From Flaviramulus multivorans (GTDB lineage: Bacteria > Bacteroidota > Bacteroidia > Flavobacteriales > Flavobacteriaceae), in the NCBI RefSeq assembly GCF_021728415.1, contig NZ_JAKKDV010000002.1:682001-746000 (forward strand): a DNA stretch of 64,000 nt, written 5' to 3'. The translations under genes were made by a program, and so were the position numbers. A model generated the notes under the pieces. That model saw nothing but the letters and a program-made list of their open reading frames with translations. It was not told the DNA's origin and did no database searches. Of the stretch, positions 35,204-45,522 are shown one piece after another; the stretch's first letter is position 1, and every line of letters starts with the position of its first letter.

Positions 35204-35956
35204 TTAGCCGAACCTTTTTAGTGTCTTTTTAGTAAACTTACTTAACACTAATTTTCCGCTAATTTCGGCACGCTGTTCGAGTAATGTGTCCCAATGTTCC
35301 GTGTTTTCCCAAAAAACAGATTTCATTGCTTTTAAAGCTTCAGGATTATAACTGCTTAGTTTTTCAGCCAAAGTTTTAACTGCTTCATCTAACTCCTCAA
35401 CGGAATTAAAAACATCACCATATAAACCTTTTTCCTTTGCATAACCTGGAGAATAAAATTCTTCAGCATTAATAGTCATTTGTGCCATTGCCGTTTTTCC
35501 TATTTTTCTTGAAACTGCAGGCTCAATAACAAATGGTCCAATACCAATACTTAACTCACTTAGTTTTATAGAAGCATATTTAGTTGCCAAACAATAATCA
35601 GTAGCTGCAGCTAAACCAACACCACCGCCAACGGCTTTTCCTTGGATACGACCAATAATAAGTTTTGGGCATTTACGCATGGCGTTAATCACATTGGCGA
35701 ATCCTGAAAAAAACATCTTACCCTCATCTTCGTTTTCAATAGCTATCAACTCATTAAAACTTGCGCCTGCGCAAAAGGTTCGCTCACCTCCACTTTTAAG
35801 AACTATTACTTTAACAGCATCGCTATTTCCTGCTTCATAAATAATTTGGCTTAACTGCGATAAAACATCACTAGGCATTGAGTTTCTATTGGGATGAAAA
35901 AACTCAATATATCCAACTTTATTTTCAATTTTTAAGGTAACGTACGGATGTTCCAT
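35204..35956 (-). CDS. Enoyl-CoA hydratase/isomerase family protein
   Basis: The 250-residue crotonase-fold protein has the oxyanion segments FCAGASFNELIAIE and GRIQGKAVGGGVGLAAATDYCLA. The residues at the two usual catalytic Glu positions look like LSELSIGIGPFVIEP, so at least one Glu is kept. The sequence resembles methylglutaconyl-CoA hydratase-type members, but the exact acyl-CoA substrate cannot be decided. Monocistronic. Confidence 0.9.
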   Translation of the reverse strand: MEHPYVTLKIENKVGYIEFFHPNRNSMPSDVLSQLSQIIYEAGNSDAVKVIVLKSGGERTFCAGASFNELIAIENEDEGKMFFSGFANVINAMRKCPKLIIGRIQGKAVGGGVGLAAATDYCLATKYASIKLSELSIGIGPFVIEPAVSRKIGKTAMAQMTINAEEFYSPGYAKEKGLYGDVFNSVEELDEAVKTLAEKLSSYNPEALKAMKSVFWENTEHWDTLLEQRAEISGKLVLSKFTKKTLKRFG

Positions 35957-36002
35957 AGATTCTAAAAAAGTCTTTTACTTTATGATATGAAGATACGCAA
36001 AA

Positions 36003-36617
36003 CTACAACTTTATATATTGTAATTCTTCGTTTTTTAAAATGGGGGTTTCGTTATACTTTAAAGTCCATCCTAACGAATTTGTTAGAATATAAAACTTTG
36101 AAAGCTCGCTAATCAATCTGTTTTTAGCATTCGTTTTTAAATCGGAAGCTTCAATCTTTCTAGTTAAAGAAGCCTTTACTATGTTTTTAATATCGTTATA
36201 ATCTTTGGCCTCAAAAGGGTTTAAAAAATCTGCCTGAACATCATAATACTCCAAATCTGGATTAATTTTAATTTCTTCTTCTGGAATACTTAAAATAGTA
36301 AGTGTTTTGTTTGCTTGGTCTATTTCAAATTCAATTTTACTTAAATCGTAGGCAATAGTAACGTCTGCATTAACAACAACTAATGCTTTTTTTTCAGAAG
36401 TAAAAAAATCTCCAAAAATATCTTTTGAGTTTTTATAGTTGAAAACTTCACTAAAATGCCCTTCGGTTACAATAAGTTTTCCAACATTATTTATTTGTTC
36501 TTGAATAAGCGCTGAACTTTCTTGAAGTACAATTTTATCTTCTCTCTTTTCTCCACAATATTTAAAAGTGAATAAAACAATTAAAGTAACAATAACACCA
36601 AATAGAATTTTTCGCAT
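36003..36617 (-). CDS. DUF4230 protein, membrane-anchored
   Basis: The 204-residue product starts from the ATG at 36617 (MRKILFGVIVTLIVLF), chosen over an upstream ATG because it puts the signal/anchor helix at the N-terminus. The rest matches DUF4230: SSALIQEQINNVGKLIVTEGHF, ALVVVNADVTIAYDLSKIEFE, TLTILSIPEEEIKINPDLEYYD, and a C-terminal NSLGWTLKYNETP. Function not established. Confidence 0.88.
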   Translation of the reverse strand: MRKILFGVIVTLIVLFTFKYCGEKREDKIVLQESSALIQEQINNVGKLIVTEGHFSEVFNYKNSKDIFGDFFTSEKKALVVVNADVTIAYDLSKIEFEIDQANKTLTILSIPEEEIKINPDLEYYDVQADFLNPFEAKDYNDIKNIVKASLTRKIEASDLKTNAKNRLISELSKFYILTNSLGWTLKYNETPILKNEELQYIKL

Positions 36618-36686
36618 ATACGAATTTAAACAAAAAAACATTAGTTCCCTGCAATATGAAATCAATCGAAAAAATCAAAACGACAA

Positions 36687-37337
36687 TTAAATTAAATTAT
36701 TTCTCTGAGCTTTTTGCACAGCCTCTAACTTGTTGTGTACTTGTAGCTTTTTGTAGATGTTTTCAATATGTTTCCTAACGGTTCCCGACGACAAAATAAG
36801 GTTATCAGCAATTTTATTATAGTTCAACCCTTTACTTAATTGCTCTAAGACATCAATTTCTCTTGAAGTTAATTGAATGTCTTCTTTATCTTCTTTGTTC
36901 TGAATTGTTATTGGGTTTCGAAGTAACTTTAAAGTCTTTAAAGCGATGGAAGGATTCATAGCAGCACCGCCATTTATAGTGTCAATAATACCATCGTGTA
37001 AATCTTTTGCATTTATTTCTTTCAACAAATACCCATCAGCACCAGCTTTTATGGCATTAAAAATGTTTTCATCGTTATCAAAAACAGTAAGCATTATAAT
37101 TTTAATATGTGGATACTTTTGTTTTACAACTTCTGTTGCTTCAATACCATTTAATATAGGCATTTCAATATCCATCAATATTAAATCGAGATTATGATTA
37201 TCTTCCAACTTCCTTAATAAGTCTGAACCATTCGCTGCTGAAAATTTGAAACTTAAGCTTTTAAAAAAAGAAAGCTTTTCTTTTACGGCATTAATTAAAA
37301 AACTGTTGTCATCAGCTATAGCTATTTTAATATTCAT
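36687..37337 (-). CDS. NarL/LuxR-type response regulator
   Basis: The 216-residue product has a receiver domain with the acidic pair DD at 9-10, phospho-acceptor Asp56 in LILMDIEMPILNG and Lys in YLLKEINAKD. The C-terminal LuxR helix-turn-helix reads LTSREIDVLEQLSKGLNYNKIADNL...TVRKHIENIYKKLQVHNK. It overlaps the stop of the kinase by 4 bases, so it is the cognate regulator. Confidence 0.95.
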   Translation of the reverse strand: MNIKIAIADDNSFLINAVKEKLSFFKSLSFKFSAANGSDLLRKLEDNHNLDLILMDIEMPILNGIEATEVVKQKYPHIKIIMLTVFDNDENIFNAIKAGADGYLLKEINAKDLHDGIIDTINGGAAMNPSIALKTLKLLRNPITIQNKEDKEDIQLTSREIDVLEQLSKGLNYNKIADNLILSSGTVRKHIENIYKKLQVHNKLEAVQKAQRNNLI

Positions 37338-39280
37338 ACAATTAAACTTACTTTTGTACCACTATTAATATCACTTTCTAAATTAAACTTAGCGTTCATA
37401 TCATTTGATCTTTTTTTCATATTATTCAATCCATTTCCATACGCAATTGAATCTTTATCAAACCCTTTACCATCATCATAAATTGAAAATTCGATATACT
37501 CATTTTTAGTTTTAATATCTATATTAATGGTTGAAGCCTCTGAATATTTAATAGCATTGTTAACAGCTTCTTGAATAATTCTATAAATATTCATGCCTTT
37601 TACAGATGCAAATTCTAAATCCTTAGAGAGTGCTTTATCAATATTAAAATTAAATTTAGCAGAGTTTGAGGAAATATTGGCTTTCTCAATAAAGTTTGAA
37701 ATTCTAACCTGCAAATCTTCTAAAGTAATACTGTTTTTATTCATCGCCCAAATGGTGTCTCGCAATTCATAAATTGTATCTTTTGCAAAAGCACTAATAT
37801 CTTGCAACTTATTGTTAAGCTTCTTGTTTGATATTTTAAAACCGAACTGTAAATTTTCAATTGAAGAAATAATAAAAGTCAATTGTGCTCCAATGTTATC
37901 ATGTAAATCCCTCGAAATCCTAAGGCGTTGTTCGTGCAATCTATTTTGTGTTTCTATCTTAGTTAATGCTACTTTCAGCTCATTTTCCTTTTGTAATTGT
38001 GCGTTTTTCAATTTTTGTTGATTAAATAACAAATATCCTAAAATTGCTAGTACTGCGGCTAAAACACCCAGTCCAATAATTTGTGTGTTTTTATGATTAA
38101 TGTGAAGTTCTTTTTCAGCTAAATTAGCTCTTTGAGAAAGAATTTCTTTCTCTTTTTTTTCGGTTTGATATCTTGTTTCCAACTCACTTGTAATATTTTG
38201 CATATTCTCTTGAGCCATTGTTTCTTGAGTTTTTACATATAAGTTTGTATAATAAGAAACACTGTCTGCTTTAGACTCGTAGGCATAAATTGGTATAAGT
38301 TGTAAATAAACCAACAAAAGCTTATCCGTAATCCCCTCTTTTTTAAACACTTTCAAGTTATCTAATAAAATAGGTTTCGATTTTTTAAATTCTCCCAGTT
38401 GATTATAAATACCTGCCAACGTTAGCTTAGAACTTTCTAATTCAGTTTTCAAATTTGTCTTTTCTCTAATTTGAATCGATTTAAGTATATATTTTTTTGC
38501 CTGCTGAAACTCTTTTTTATCATTATAAATTGTTCCTAAGTTATTGTAAGCTGAACCTAGAGTTGGAAACGCATTTACTTTTTCAGAAGCCTCAATGCCT
38601 TTTTTTAAATTATAAATTGCTTTAGTCGTGTCTTTTAAAAACAAATAAACACTAGCCTTATTTACTAATGCATTACCCAAAAACTCATGTTGGTTATTTT
38701 TTTCGAAAAACGCAATATTCGAATTAAAATATTCCAACGCCTTTGAGTAATTTTTCAAACTCATATAAATGGCTCCAATGTTACTTTTTAATGAGTTAGC
38801 AACAACTTCTACATTCTTTTTTTCATAAAAGTCAAGGGCTTTTAAATAGTAAACCATAGAAGTATCTAAAAGTGTTTTTTTATAAAAAATATTTCCTAAT
38901 TTAAAATTTAGCGAAGCCATACCCGCAGAATCCTTTTGAAAAGTTCTGATTTTTAAAGATTCTCTAAAAAGCTTTTCAGAAGTAGTATAATCTCCTTTTA
39001 AATAGTAAACAACTCCGTTGTCGCTTATAGTTTGCGACAAAAACGAAGAATCTTTAAGTTTGTGTGCTAGTTTAAGTGCCTTTTTTCCATAAACTAAGGC
39101 TGAGTCTGTTGAGATAGAGCTGTAATACCATGTTAAATCACCAAATATTTTTGCTTTTAACTTATCATTTGTTGGTTTAGTTAGTTCTAATTTTAGACTG
39201 TCTATAATTTTAGTAGTATTTTGAGAATAACAACAAAAACTAGTTAGTAAAGCAATAAAATAGAGAATACTTTTTTTCAT
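37334..39280 (-). CDS. TPR-containing sensor histidine kinase
   Basis: The 648-residue product has a signal peptide (ends CCYSQ), about seven TPR-like hairpins in the periplasmic part (to about residue 350), a coiled segment, one membrane helix (IIGLGVLAAVLAILGYLLF) and a second coiled segment. The HisKA_3 box RISRDLHDNIGAQLT has the phospho-acceptor His460. The HATPase domain has N-box NAIKYSEAS, G1 DDGKGFD and G2 GNGLNNM. It likely senses an envelope signal via the TPRs and phosphorylates the adjacent regulator. Confidence 0.94.
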   Translation of the reverse strand: MKKSILYFIALLTSFCCYSQNTTKIIDSLKLELTKPTNDKLKAKIFGDLTWYYSSISTDSALVYGKKALKLAHKLKDSSFLSQTISDNGVVYYLKGDYTTSEKLFRESLKIRTFQKDSAGMASLNFKLGNIFYKKTLLDTSMVYYLKALDFYEKKNVEVVANSLKSNIGAIYMSLKNYSKALEYFNSNIAFFEKNNQHEFLGNALVNKASVYLFLKDTTKAIYNLKKGIEASEKVNAFPTLGSAYNNLGTIYNDKKEFQQAKKYILKSIQIREKTNLKTELESSKLTLAGIYNQLGEFKKSKPILLDNLKVFKKEGITDKLLLVYLQLIPIYAYESKADSVSYYTNLYVKTQETMAQENMQNITSELETRYQTEKKEKEILSQRANLAEKELHINHKNTQIIGLGVLAAVLAILGYLLFNQQKLKNAQLQKENELKVALTKIETQNRLHEQRLRISRDLHDNIGAQLTFIISSIENLQFGFKISNKKLNNKLQDISAFAKDTIYELRDTIWAMNKNSITLEDLQVRISNFIEKANISSNSAKFNFNIDKALSKDLEFASVKGMNIYRIIQEAVNNAIKYSEASTINIDIKTKNEYIEFSIYDDGKGFDKDSIAYGNGLNNMKKRSNDMNAKFNLESDINSGTKVSLIV

Positions 39281-39285
39281 TTAAA

Positions 39286-39570
39286 TCATGATTCCTTATT
39301 AAATATAAGTTTTTGTAATAATAGTATCTCTTCAGTAATTTTCAAAATACGATTAAATAGTATTTTATTAAATTCATCAATAAATAAATCTGTCTGAATA
39401 TTTTTTACTTGCTTATTGTTTTCATTTACCAAGCTTTCTTTTAATAATGATAATTTATTTTTAGATAACTTTTTAACAATCTCAGTTTCAAAAACAACCT
39501 TAAAACAAAAACTTAACAATAGAAAAACTAGTAAAAAAATTAAGCAAGCTAATAGATTATCGAATATCAT
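39286..39570 (-). CDS. Small membrane-anchored hypothetical protein
   Basis: The 94-residue product has a hydrophobic N-terminal helix (about 5-28) and a helical, charged rest with two coiled segments. It is 5 bases upstream of the TPR kinase and in the same direction, so it may be cotranscribed and could be an accessory to the kinase. No family recognised; a real gene is likely but not certain. Confidence 0.5.
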   Translation of the reverse strand: MIFDNLLACLIFLLVFLLLSFCFKVVFETEIVKKLSKNKLSLLKESLVNENNKQVKNIQTDLFIDEFNKILFNRILKITEEILLLQKLIFNKES

Positions 39571-39740
39571 ATTGTAAAGTATAAGTTACAAACTCTATAA
39601 AAATGGTCCACAAAAAAACACCAAATGCATTCCAAATTTATTGGTCTGACAATTGGTGTTTAAAATATGAACTGATTAATAGCATTTTAAAATTAATTTA
39701 AACTTTTTATCCTCAATTAATTTTTCGATTAAGTGTTATT

Positions 39741-39781
39741 AAAAAAGATTAAGCGCAATAATTCGGTTATTACGCCTAATC
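39741..39781 (-). terminator. Rho-independent terminator after the PQQ-like gene
   Basis: Read on the minus strand: GATTAGGCGTAATAA, loop, TTATTGCGCTTAATC, then TTTTTT. The 15-base stem has two G-T wobbles. It lies 23 bases after the stop of the beta-propeller gene. Confidence 0.75.
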
Positions 39782-39803
39782 AAACAAACCTCAACAACAA
39801 GAT

Positions 39804-41711
39804 TTAGTTTTGCAAATTGTAAGCGTAAATCGTTTTATCGTTAGCTTTGTAATATAAAACTCCTGAAATTTCATCTACCTGATATTCAGGTTTTTTATCT
39901 TTAAGTACTATTTCTTTTTCTATCTTCCCTGTATCTTTATTTACTTTAACTAATCCTGTACCTTCATCTAAACTAGTTAAAATAAATTGTGCATTCTCAG
40001 TAGCTGCTGTAGATTTAAAACGGGTAGCCAAATAAGCAAAAGATGCAGTGGCAATACCAGAAAACATATCTGCAGCTCTTTTGGCTTCTTTACCATAATC
40101 GTTATAGCTACTTAAATCGTTCATACTACCATAACCCGTACGATTTGCTCCTGCTCTAGCACTCATACCAACTGCCATTGCTGTTGATGCAACTGCCAAG
40201 GCTCCGCCAACTATTTTACCAAAAGTACTTCTTCCTGGTGATTTATGATACGCATGATAAACTTCATCTCCATCAAAATTTACCAAAGTCATATTTTGAT
40301 CCGAAGATAAAAACACACCATCATTTCTAATTTCCATGCTACTTGGGTCTTCTTTTTCATCAAAATCACATTTTGCAAAATCGCTTACATTACCAGAATT
40401 AGCATCAATAGCCATAATTTTTCCATCGGCTGCAATTAAATATCGGTTATTAGAGCTATCAAAAGTAGAAGCTACCGAAGTTGCCCTTTTATACTTTAGC
40501 GGTTTGCTCCAAACCTGATCGCCGGTTTTTAAATCTACAATATTGGCATCTTCACTAGTTATGTAAATTAATCCTTGAGGAGATTCTGCCATTAACATAA
40601 TATTTTCACCGGTTTTTAACGGTTTTTTGAACAGTGTTTTTCCGTCAAAAGAAATCTTATTAATTCCTCCTTGTTGAATACCAAACAGAATGCCATCATC
40701 TTGAACATAAAAATGCTGTACATAACCTTTTGTTTTTGGAGCTTTTTCCCATAAATCCTCGCCTGTTGAAGCGCTTAAAAATCCAATTTCCGATTCATCG
40801 CTAGCAGCAAATACACTAATACTTCCGCCAGAGCTTTTATCACTAACTACAGCTAAGCCTTGCGGTAAAATTTGAAAGTTTGATATGTTTCCTTGTACTT
40901 TTCTGTCATCTTTCCAAAGTTCAACACCATTGCTTCCAATCTTATGAATACGCGTGTTTTTTCCATTAGTTGTTGTTTCAAAACCGTAAATTTCTTTTTC
41001 AGTTTTATCGGCAACCATCCAATTGATGCCTTTTATTTTACATTCCCATAAATCTTCACCATTATGTTTTTTTGCAATTAGACCTTGTGCAGTTGGGATG
41101 ATTAAAAAATCTTTCAACAGTAATGGTGTTCCCGTTACACTAAAATCTTTGCCTATTCCTACCCTACCGGGTTTATCTAAAAAGAAACTATAATCTAGCT
41201 TTTGAGTTTCTAGATCGTACACCGCTAATTTAGGAGTCATTTTTTCAAATTTATCACCTTCTTTTTGGATACCACTTACTATAAGTTTGTTTTGGGGTAA
41301 TACCACGTTACAAGTAAAAATTTGATTCCAGTTATCAGTTTCAGAATTAAAAATAACTTTCCCATTAATATAATTTATAACCGCTCGCTTTGTTTTTGCC
41401 AATCCTGCAAATTTAGAATTTGCCCCTTGAGAAACTACAATATATGGGGAGTCTGGAATAAAGTCTGTTTCCTCGGGTTCTAGTTTTCCAAAATTGTTAA
41501 AAGTAAATATCGGTGCACTGTTTTTAGGATCAATTCCTACCAAGCCTTCATTAGTAGCGGCCACCAATATTCCGCCAACTGTTAAGGTCATCTCATTAAT
41601 TTTTGCTCCTAATTCATACGTATTTTCTGGGGTTTGTGCTTTCTGTGCCGTACTATAATTAATTATTAAAACCCCTAATATTAATAGTATGGATTGATTA
41701 AATTTTCTCAT
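39804..41711 (-). CDS. Exported PQQ-like beta-propeller protein
   Basis: The 635-residue product has a signal peptide ending NYSTAQ. Repeated propeller blades show PQQ-like strands: GKVIFNSETDNWNQIF, GLIAKKHNGEDLWECK, GEDLWEKAPKT, KTLFKKPLKTG, TGDQVWSKPLKYK, NGKIMAIDANSGNV. About residues 500-560 form an Ala/Gly-rich, partly hydrophobic insert (GGALAVASTAMAVGMSARAG) interrupting the propeller. It is probably a periplasmic binding or scaffold protein; no enzymatic residues stand out. Confidence 0.85.
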   Translation of the reverse strand: MRKFNQSILLILGVLIINYSTAQKAQTPENTYELGAKINEMTLTVGGILVAATNEGLVGIDPKNSAPIFTFNNFGKLEPEETDFIPDSPYIVVSQGANSKFAGLAKTKRAVINYINGKVIFNSETDNWNQIFTCNVVLPQNKLIVSGIQKEGDKFEKMTPKLAVYDLETQKLDYSFFLDKPGRVGIGKDFSVTGTPLLLKDFLIIPTAQGLIAKKHNGEDLWECKIKGINWMVADKTEKEIYGFETTTNGKNTRIHKIGSNGVELWKDDRKVQGNISNFQILPQGLAVVSDKSSGGSISVFAASDESEIGFLSASTGEDLWEKAPKTKGYVQHFYVQDDGILFGIQQGGINKISFDGKTLFKKPLKTGENIMLMAESPQGLIYITSEDANIVDLKTGDQVWSKPLKYKRATSVASTFDSSNNRYLIAADGKIMAIDANSGNVSDFAKCDFDEKEDPSSMEIRNDGVFLSSDQNMTLVNFDGDEVYHAYHKSPGRSTFGKIVGGALAVASTAMAVGMSARAGANRTGYGSMNDLSSYNDYGKEAKRAADMFSGIATASFAYLATRFKSTAATENAQFILTSLDEGTGLVKVNKDTGKIEKEIVLKDKKPEYQVDEISGVLYYKANDKTIYAYNLQN

Positions 41712-41789
41712 TGTTGAATTTTTAGTGTTAATAACTGTTCAAAATTGCAATAGAATTGAAAAACAATCAATACGATGAATTACGTATAT

Positions 41790-42740
41790 TTAAAATACAA
41801 TATGAGGGAACTGAGTTTGAAGGGTTTTTACTTTAACTTGTAATTTTTGAAGAAATTCTCTTTGAGCATCAGAATTTGGATTGAAAGGTTTATGTTGAAG
41901 CCCTTTTTGAATGCAATCCACCTCATCCATAATTTTATTTACTGACTTTGAAATCCAAACATCTTTAAATTTCTCCCAAATATACTGTATGGCAGTTTCA
42001 TTGGGATGAATCATATCTTCTTTATAAAAGCGATAATCACGAAGTTCATCCATCATAATTTCATACGACGGAAAATAGTAAATAGACTTGTTTGTGTTAA
42101 CAACTTGATGAACTGCTGTAATTAGATGTGCTTTACTTTGTGTGTTTTCAATAAAGCCATCTTTTAGATGACGAACAGGAGACACGGTAAATAGTATAGA
42201 TGCTTTCTTGTTAACGCTTCTGACTAACGTAATAATTGATTGTAATGATTCTACAACCTCATCAACAGACATCAATTCTTTTAAAAATTGCTTTTGTGGT
42301 ACTTTATGGCAATTGGCCACAATTGTATTCGTTTCAAGATGTTTGTAAACCCAAGCAGTTCCTAACGTAATGATGATGTGAGATGAATTGTGAAGTTGTT
42401 TAGCTGTTAAACTGATTTGCTCTTTTAAGACATGTAACAATTCATTTTCTGAAGCATTACTTAGTTTAGAATGTGCATCATAACAATGCCATTGCTCATT
42501 AAGAAAAAATATACTGTCCTTAGTAAATTCCTTTTCATTTAAGGCATTGGTGATAAGCTTTTCAATTGCAAAAGTTTGAAATAAAATACCAAACGGATTT
42601 TGAAGATTCTGAAACTTAAAATAGTTTAATTTGCTACCAATATTTTCTACAAAACACGAACCCAATAACAAAACACTAGAGTTATAATCTATTTGATTAT
42701 GCTGTTGCGGTTGAAGTGGTATTTTTGTTTGTAGTTTCAT
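41790..42740 (-). CDS. GSCFA domain protein
   Basis: The product has 316 residues. The family name motif is visible as LLGSCFVENIGSKL near residue 30. An SGNH-like pattern continues: the HIIITLGTAWVYKH segment, CHKVPQK, FTVSPVRHLKDGF and the catalytic-type DMIHPNETAIQYIWEKF. The family is related to GDSL/SGNH lipases and esterases; the substrate is unknown. It is 32 bases downstream of alaS, with a short palindrome between them. Confidence 0.92.
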   Translation of the reverse strand: MKLQTKIPLQPQQHNQIDYNSSVLLLGSCFVENIGSKLNYFKFQNLQNPFGILFQTFAIEKLITNALNEKEFTKDSIFFLNEQWHCYDAHSKLSNASENELLHVLKEQISLTAKQLHNSSHIIITLGTAWVYKHLETNTIVANCHKVPQKQFLKELMSVDEVVESLQSIITLVRSVNKKASILFTVSPVRHLKDGFIENTQSKAHLITAVHQVVNTNKSIYYFPSYEIMMDELRDYRFYKEDMIHPNETAIQYIWEKFKDVWISKSVNKIMDEVDCIQKGLQHKPFNPNSDAQREFLQKLQVKVKTLQTQFPHIVF

Positions 42741-42745
42741 GGTGG

Positions 42746-42766
42746 ATTCCGCATCAAGTGCAGAAT
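42746..42766. repeat. Short dispersed palindrome (variant copy)
   Basis: ATTCCGCA, TCAAG, TGCAGAAT: 7 of 8 stem bases pair. It is like the palindromes at 8353, 16451 and 23468, and as at 8353 it is followed by GAC-type bases. It lies between alaS and the GSCFA gene. Confidence 0.5.
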
Positions 42767-42772
42767 GACAAG

Positions 42773-45385
42773 TTATTGAATGTATTTTTGAGCCTCAGCT
42801 AGAGCTTCACTAATTCCATCTGGATTTTTTCCTCCTGCTGTAGCAAAAAATGGTTGTCCGCCACCACCTCCATGAATGTATTTACCTAATTCGCGAACTA
42901 CCTGACCAGCATTTAAGCCTTTCTCAGCTACTAACTCTTTAGAAATATAACAAGTCAACAACGCTTTACCGTCTGCCTCGGTAGCAAACAACAAGAATAG
43001 ATTATTAAACTGACTTCCTAAATCAAAAGCAACATCCTTTAAACCAGTTGCATCTAAATCTAGCTTTTTAGCTAAAAACTGAACACCATTAACTTCGGTA
43101 AATTCATTAATTAAATCACCTTTTATGTTTTTAGCTTTATCTTTTAAAAGTTGTTCAATTTGCTTTTTTAAATTGGAATTTTCTTCTTGTAAGTTTTGCA
43201 ATGCTTTTACTGGCTCTTTGGCATTGTTAAGCAAGTCCTTCATTTCAAAATAAGCTCTGTTATTTTCAAAATAAAAATCTTTAACCGCATCATTCGTTAT
43301 AGCTTCAATTCTTCTTATTCCTGCAGCCACAGCTCCTTCGGAAACAATTTTAAAATGCCAAATATCAGCAGTGTTTTTAACGTGAGTACCACCACAAAGT
43401 TCAATAGACTGACCAAAACGGATAGAACGCACAGTATCTCCATATTTTTCACCAAACAAACTCATGGCGCCTTCGGCAAGCGCTTCCTCTTTCGGAATAT
43501 TTCTTTTTTCTATTAAAGGTAATTTACCTTCAATTCTTGCATTTACAAAATTTTCGACATCTCTCAATTCTTCAACAGTAAGTTTAGCAAAATGAGAAAA
43601 ATCAAAACGCAAGTATTTAGAATGTACGGCACTACCTTTTTGCTCAACATGATCACCTAAAACCTCTCGCAATGCTTGGTGTAACAAATGTGTAGCCGTA
43701 TGATTAGACTCTGTTCTTCGGCGTTGCTTTTCATCTACAACCGCTTTAAACGTTTCATTTAAATGCTCAGGTAAGTTTTTGGCAAAATGAATAATCACAT
43801 TATTCTCTTTCTTGGTATCTAAAATATAAACTACATCACCATGTATATCTTCCAGATAACCTTTATCACCCACTTGCCCGCCACCTTCAGGATAAAATGG
43901 GGTTAAATTAAATACTAATTGATACATTTCACCCTCTTTTTTTGTGGTTACTTTTCGGTATCTGGTAATTTTCACATTAGCTTCTAGAGTGTCATAACCT
44001 ATAAATTCTTGCTCGGTATCTTCAACTAGTATCACCCAATCGTCAGTACTCATTTCACTTGCCGCTCGAGAACGATTTTTTTGCTTTTGAAGGGCTTCAT
44101 TAAAACCTTTTTCATCCAGTTTCAATCCCTTTTCTGAAAGAATTAAAGCTGTTAAATCGATAGGAAAGCCATATGTGTCATATAATTCAAATGCTTTTTC
44201 ACCTGAAACAGTTTCGCCCTTGGTTTCGCTAACGATGGTATCTAATAATATTAATCCTTTTTCTAAAGTGCGTAAAAAAGAGGCTTCTTCTTCTTTTATT
44301 ACATTTTCAATAAGTTGTTTTTGTAATTTTAATTCTGGAAAAGCGGTTCCCATTTTCTTACTTAAAACCTCAACCAACCTATAAATAAATGGTTCTTTTT
44401 GGTCTAAAAACGTAAAACTATATCGAATAGCTCTTCGTAAAATTCTACGGATTACATAACCCGCACCCGTATTGCTTGGTAATTGTCCATCAGCAATAGA
44501 AAAAGCTACAGCACGAACATGGTCAGAAATCACACGAATAGCAACATCAACCTTTCCGTCTTTACCATAATCCTTATTAGCGATAGTTTCAATTTCTCGA
44601 ATTATAGGTGTAAATACATCGGTATCATAATTACTTTGAACTCCTTGCAACACCATACACAAGCGCTCAAACCCCATACCCGTATCAATGTGCTTATTGG
44701 GTAAAGCTTCCAAGCTACCATTGGCTTTGCGATTGTATTGCATAAATACCAAATTCCAAATCTCAACAACTTGAGGGTGGTCAGCATTAACTAAAGTTTT
44801 TCCATCAGTTTTTGCTTTTTCTTCAGCCGAACGTATATCTACATGAATTTCGCTACATGGTCCACAAGGACCTTGGTCGCCCATTTCCCAAAAGTTATCT
44901 TTTTTGTTTCCTTTTAAAATCCGGTCTTCATTAATGTATTGTTTCCAAATATCAAAAGCTTCCACATCCATAGGAAGGTTATCACTTTTGTCGCCTTCAA
45001 AAACCGTTACATATAAAATATCTTTATTAATACCATAAACCTCAGTAAGCAATTCCCAAGCCCAAGCAATGGCTTCTTTTTTAAAGTAGTCACCAAAACT
45101 CCAATTCCCCAACATTTCAAAAAGTGTATGGTGGTATGTGTCGTAGCCAACCTCTTCCAAATCGTTATGCTTTCCTGAAACACGTAAGCATTTTTGGGTA
45201 TCTGCAATCCTATTATTTTTAGGTTGAGCATTTCCTAAAAAATACTCTTTAAAAGGCGCCATACCAGAATTTACAAACATTAAAGTAGGATCGTCTTTTA
45301 ACACCATTGGTGCAGATGGTACAATACTGTGCTTTTTATCTTCAAAAAAACTTAAAAATTTAGATCGAATATCTTGTGACTTCAT
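42773..45385 (-). CDS. alaS: Alanine--tRNA ligase
   Basis: The 870-residue product is complete. The class II catalytic core is at the N-terminus ([31 protein letters not shown]). The editing domain has [13 protein letters not shown] and the zinc-site [12 protein letters not shown]. The C-terminal DHHA1-type domain has [19 protein letters not shown]. It is divergent from the M23 peptidase gene. Confidence 0.97.
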   Translation of the reverse strand: MKSQDIRSKFLSFFEDKKHSIVPSAPMVLKDDPTLMFVNSGMAPFKEYFLGNAQPKNNRIADTQKCLRVSGKHNDLEEVGYDTYHHTLFEMLGNWSFGDYFKKEAIAWAWELLTEVYGINKDILYVTVFEGDKSDNLPMDVEAFDIWKQYINEDRILKGNKKDNFWEMGDQGPCGPCSEIHVDIRSAEEKAKTDGKTLVNADHPQVVEIWNLVFMQYNRKANGSLEALPNKHIDTGMGFERLCMVLQGVQSNYDTDVFTPIIREIETIANKDYGKDGKVDVAIRVISDHVRAVAFSIADGQLPSNTGAGYVIRRILRRAIRYSFTFLDQKEPFIYRLVEVLSKKMGTAFPELKLQKQLIENVIKEEEASFLRTLEKGLILLDTIVSETKGETVSGEKAFELYDTYGFPIDLTALILSEKGLKLDEKGFNEALQKQKNRSRAASEMSTDDWVILVEDTEQEFIGYDTLEANVKITRYRKVTTKKEGEMYQLVFNLTPFYPEGGGQVGDKGYLEDIHGDVVYILDTKKENNVIIHFAKNLPEHLNETFKAVVDEKQRRRTESNHTATHLLHQALREVLGDHVEQKGSAVHSKYLRFDFSHFAKLTVEELRDVENFVNARIEGKLPLIEKRNIPKEEALAEGAMSLFGEKYGDTVRSIRFGQSIELCGGTHVKNTADIWHFKIVSEGAVAAGIRRIEAITNDAVKDFYFENNRAYFEMKDLLNNAKEPVKALQNLQEENSNLKKQIEQLLKDKAKNIKGDLINEFTEVNGVQFLAKKLDLDATGLKDVAFDLGSQFNNLFLLFATEADGKALLTCYISKELVAEKGLNAGQVVRELGKYIHGGGGGQPFFATAGGKNPDGISEALAEAQKYIQ

Positions 45386-45522
45386 TAAGGTATATAGTTA
45401 CAGTGTTGTTAAATTATATTAATTGCAAAACAATTTTTATATTTACTCGTTTATTTAAAGTTTATTATAAGTTTTATTTGAATTGGTTTAATATAAAGTG
45501 CAAAAATAGTATAAATTAAGAA

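Noticed and set aside
39610-39662. Inverted repeat AACACCAA/TTGGTGTT as a terminator
   Set aside because: The loop is about 26 bases long and no T tract follows in the direction of a gene, so it is not a convincing terminator.
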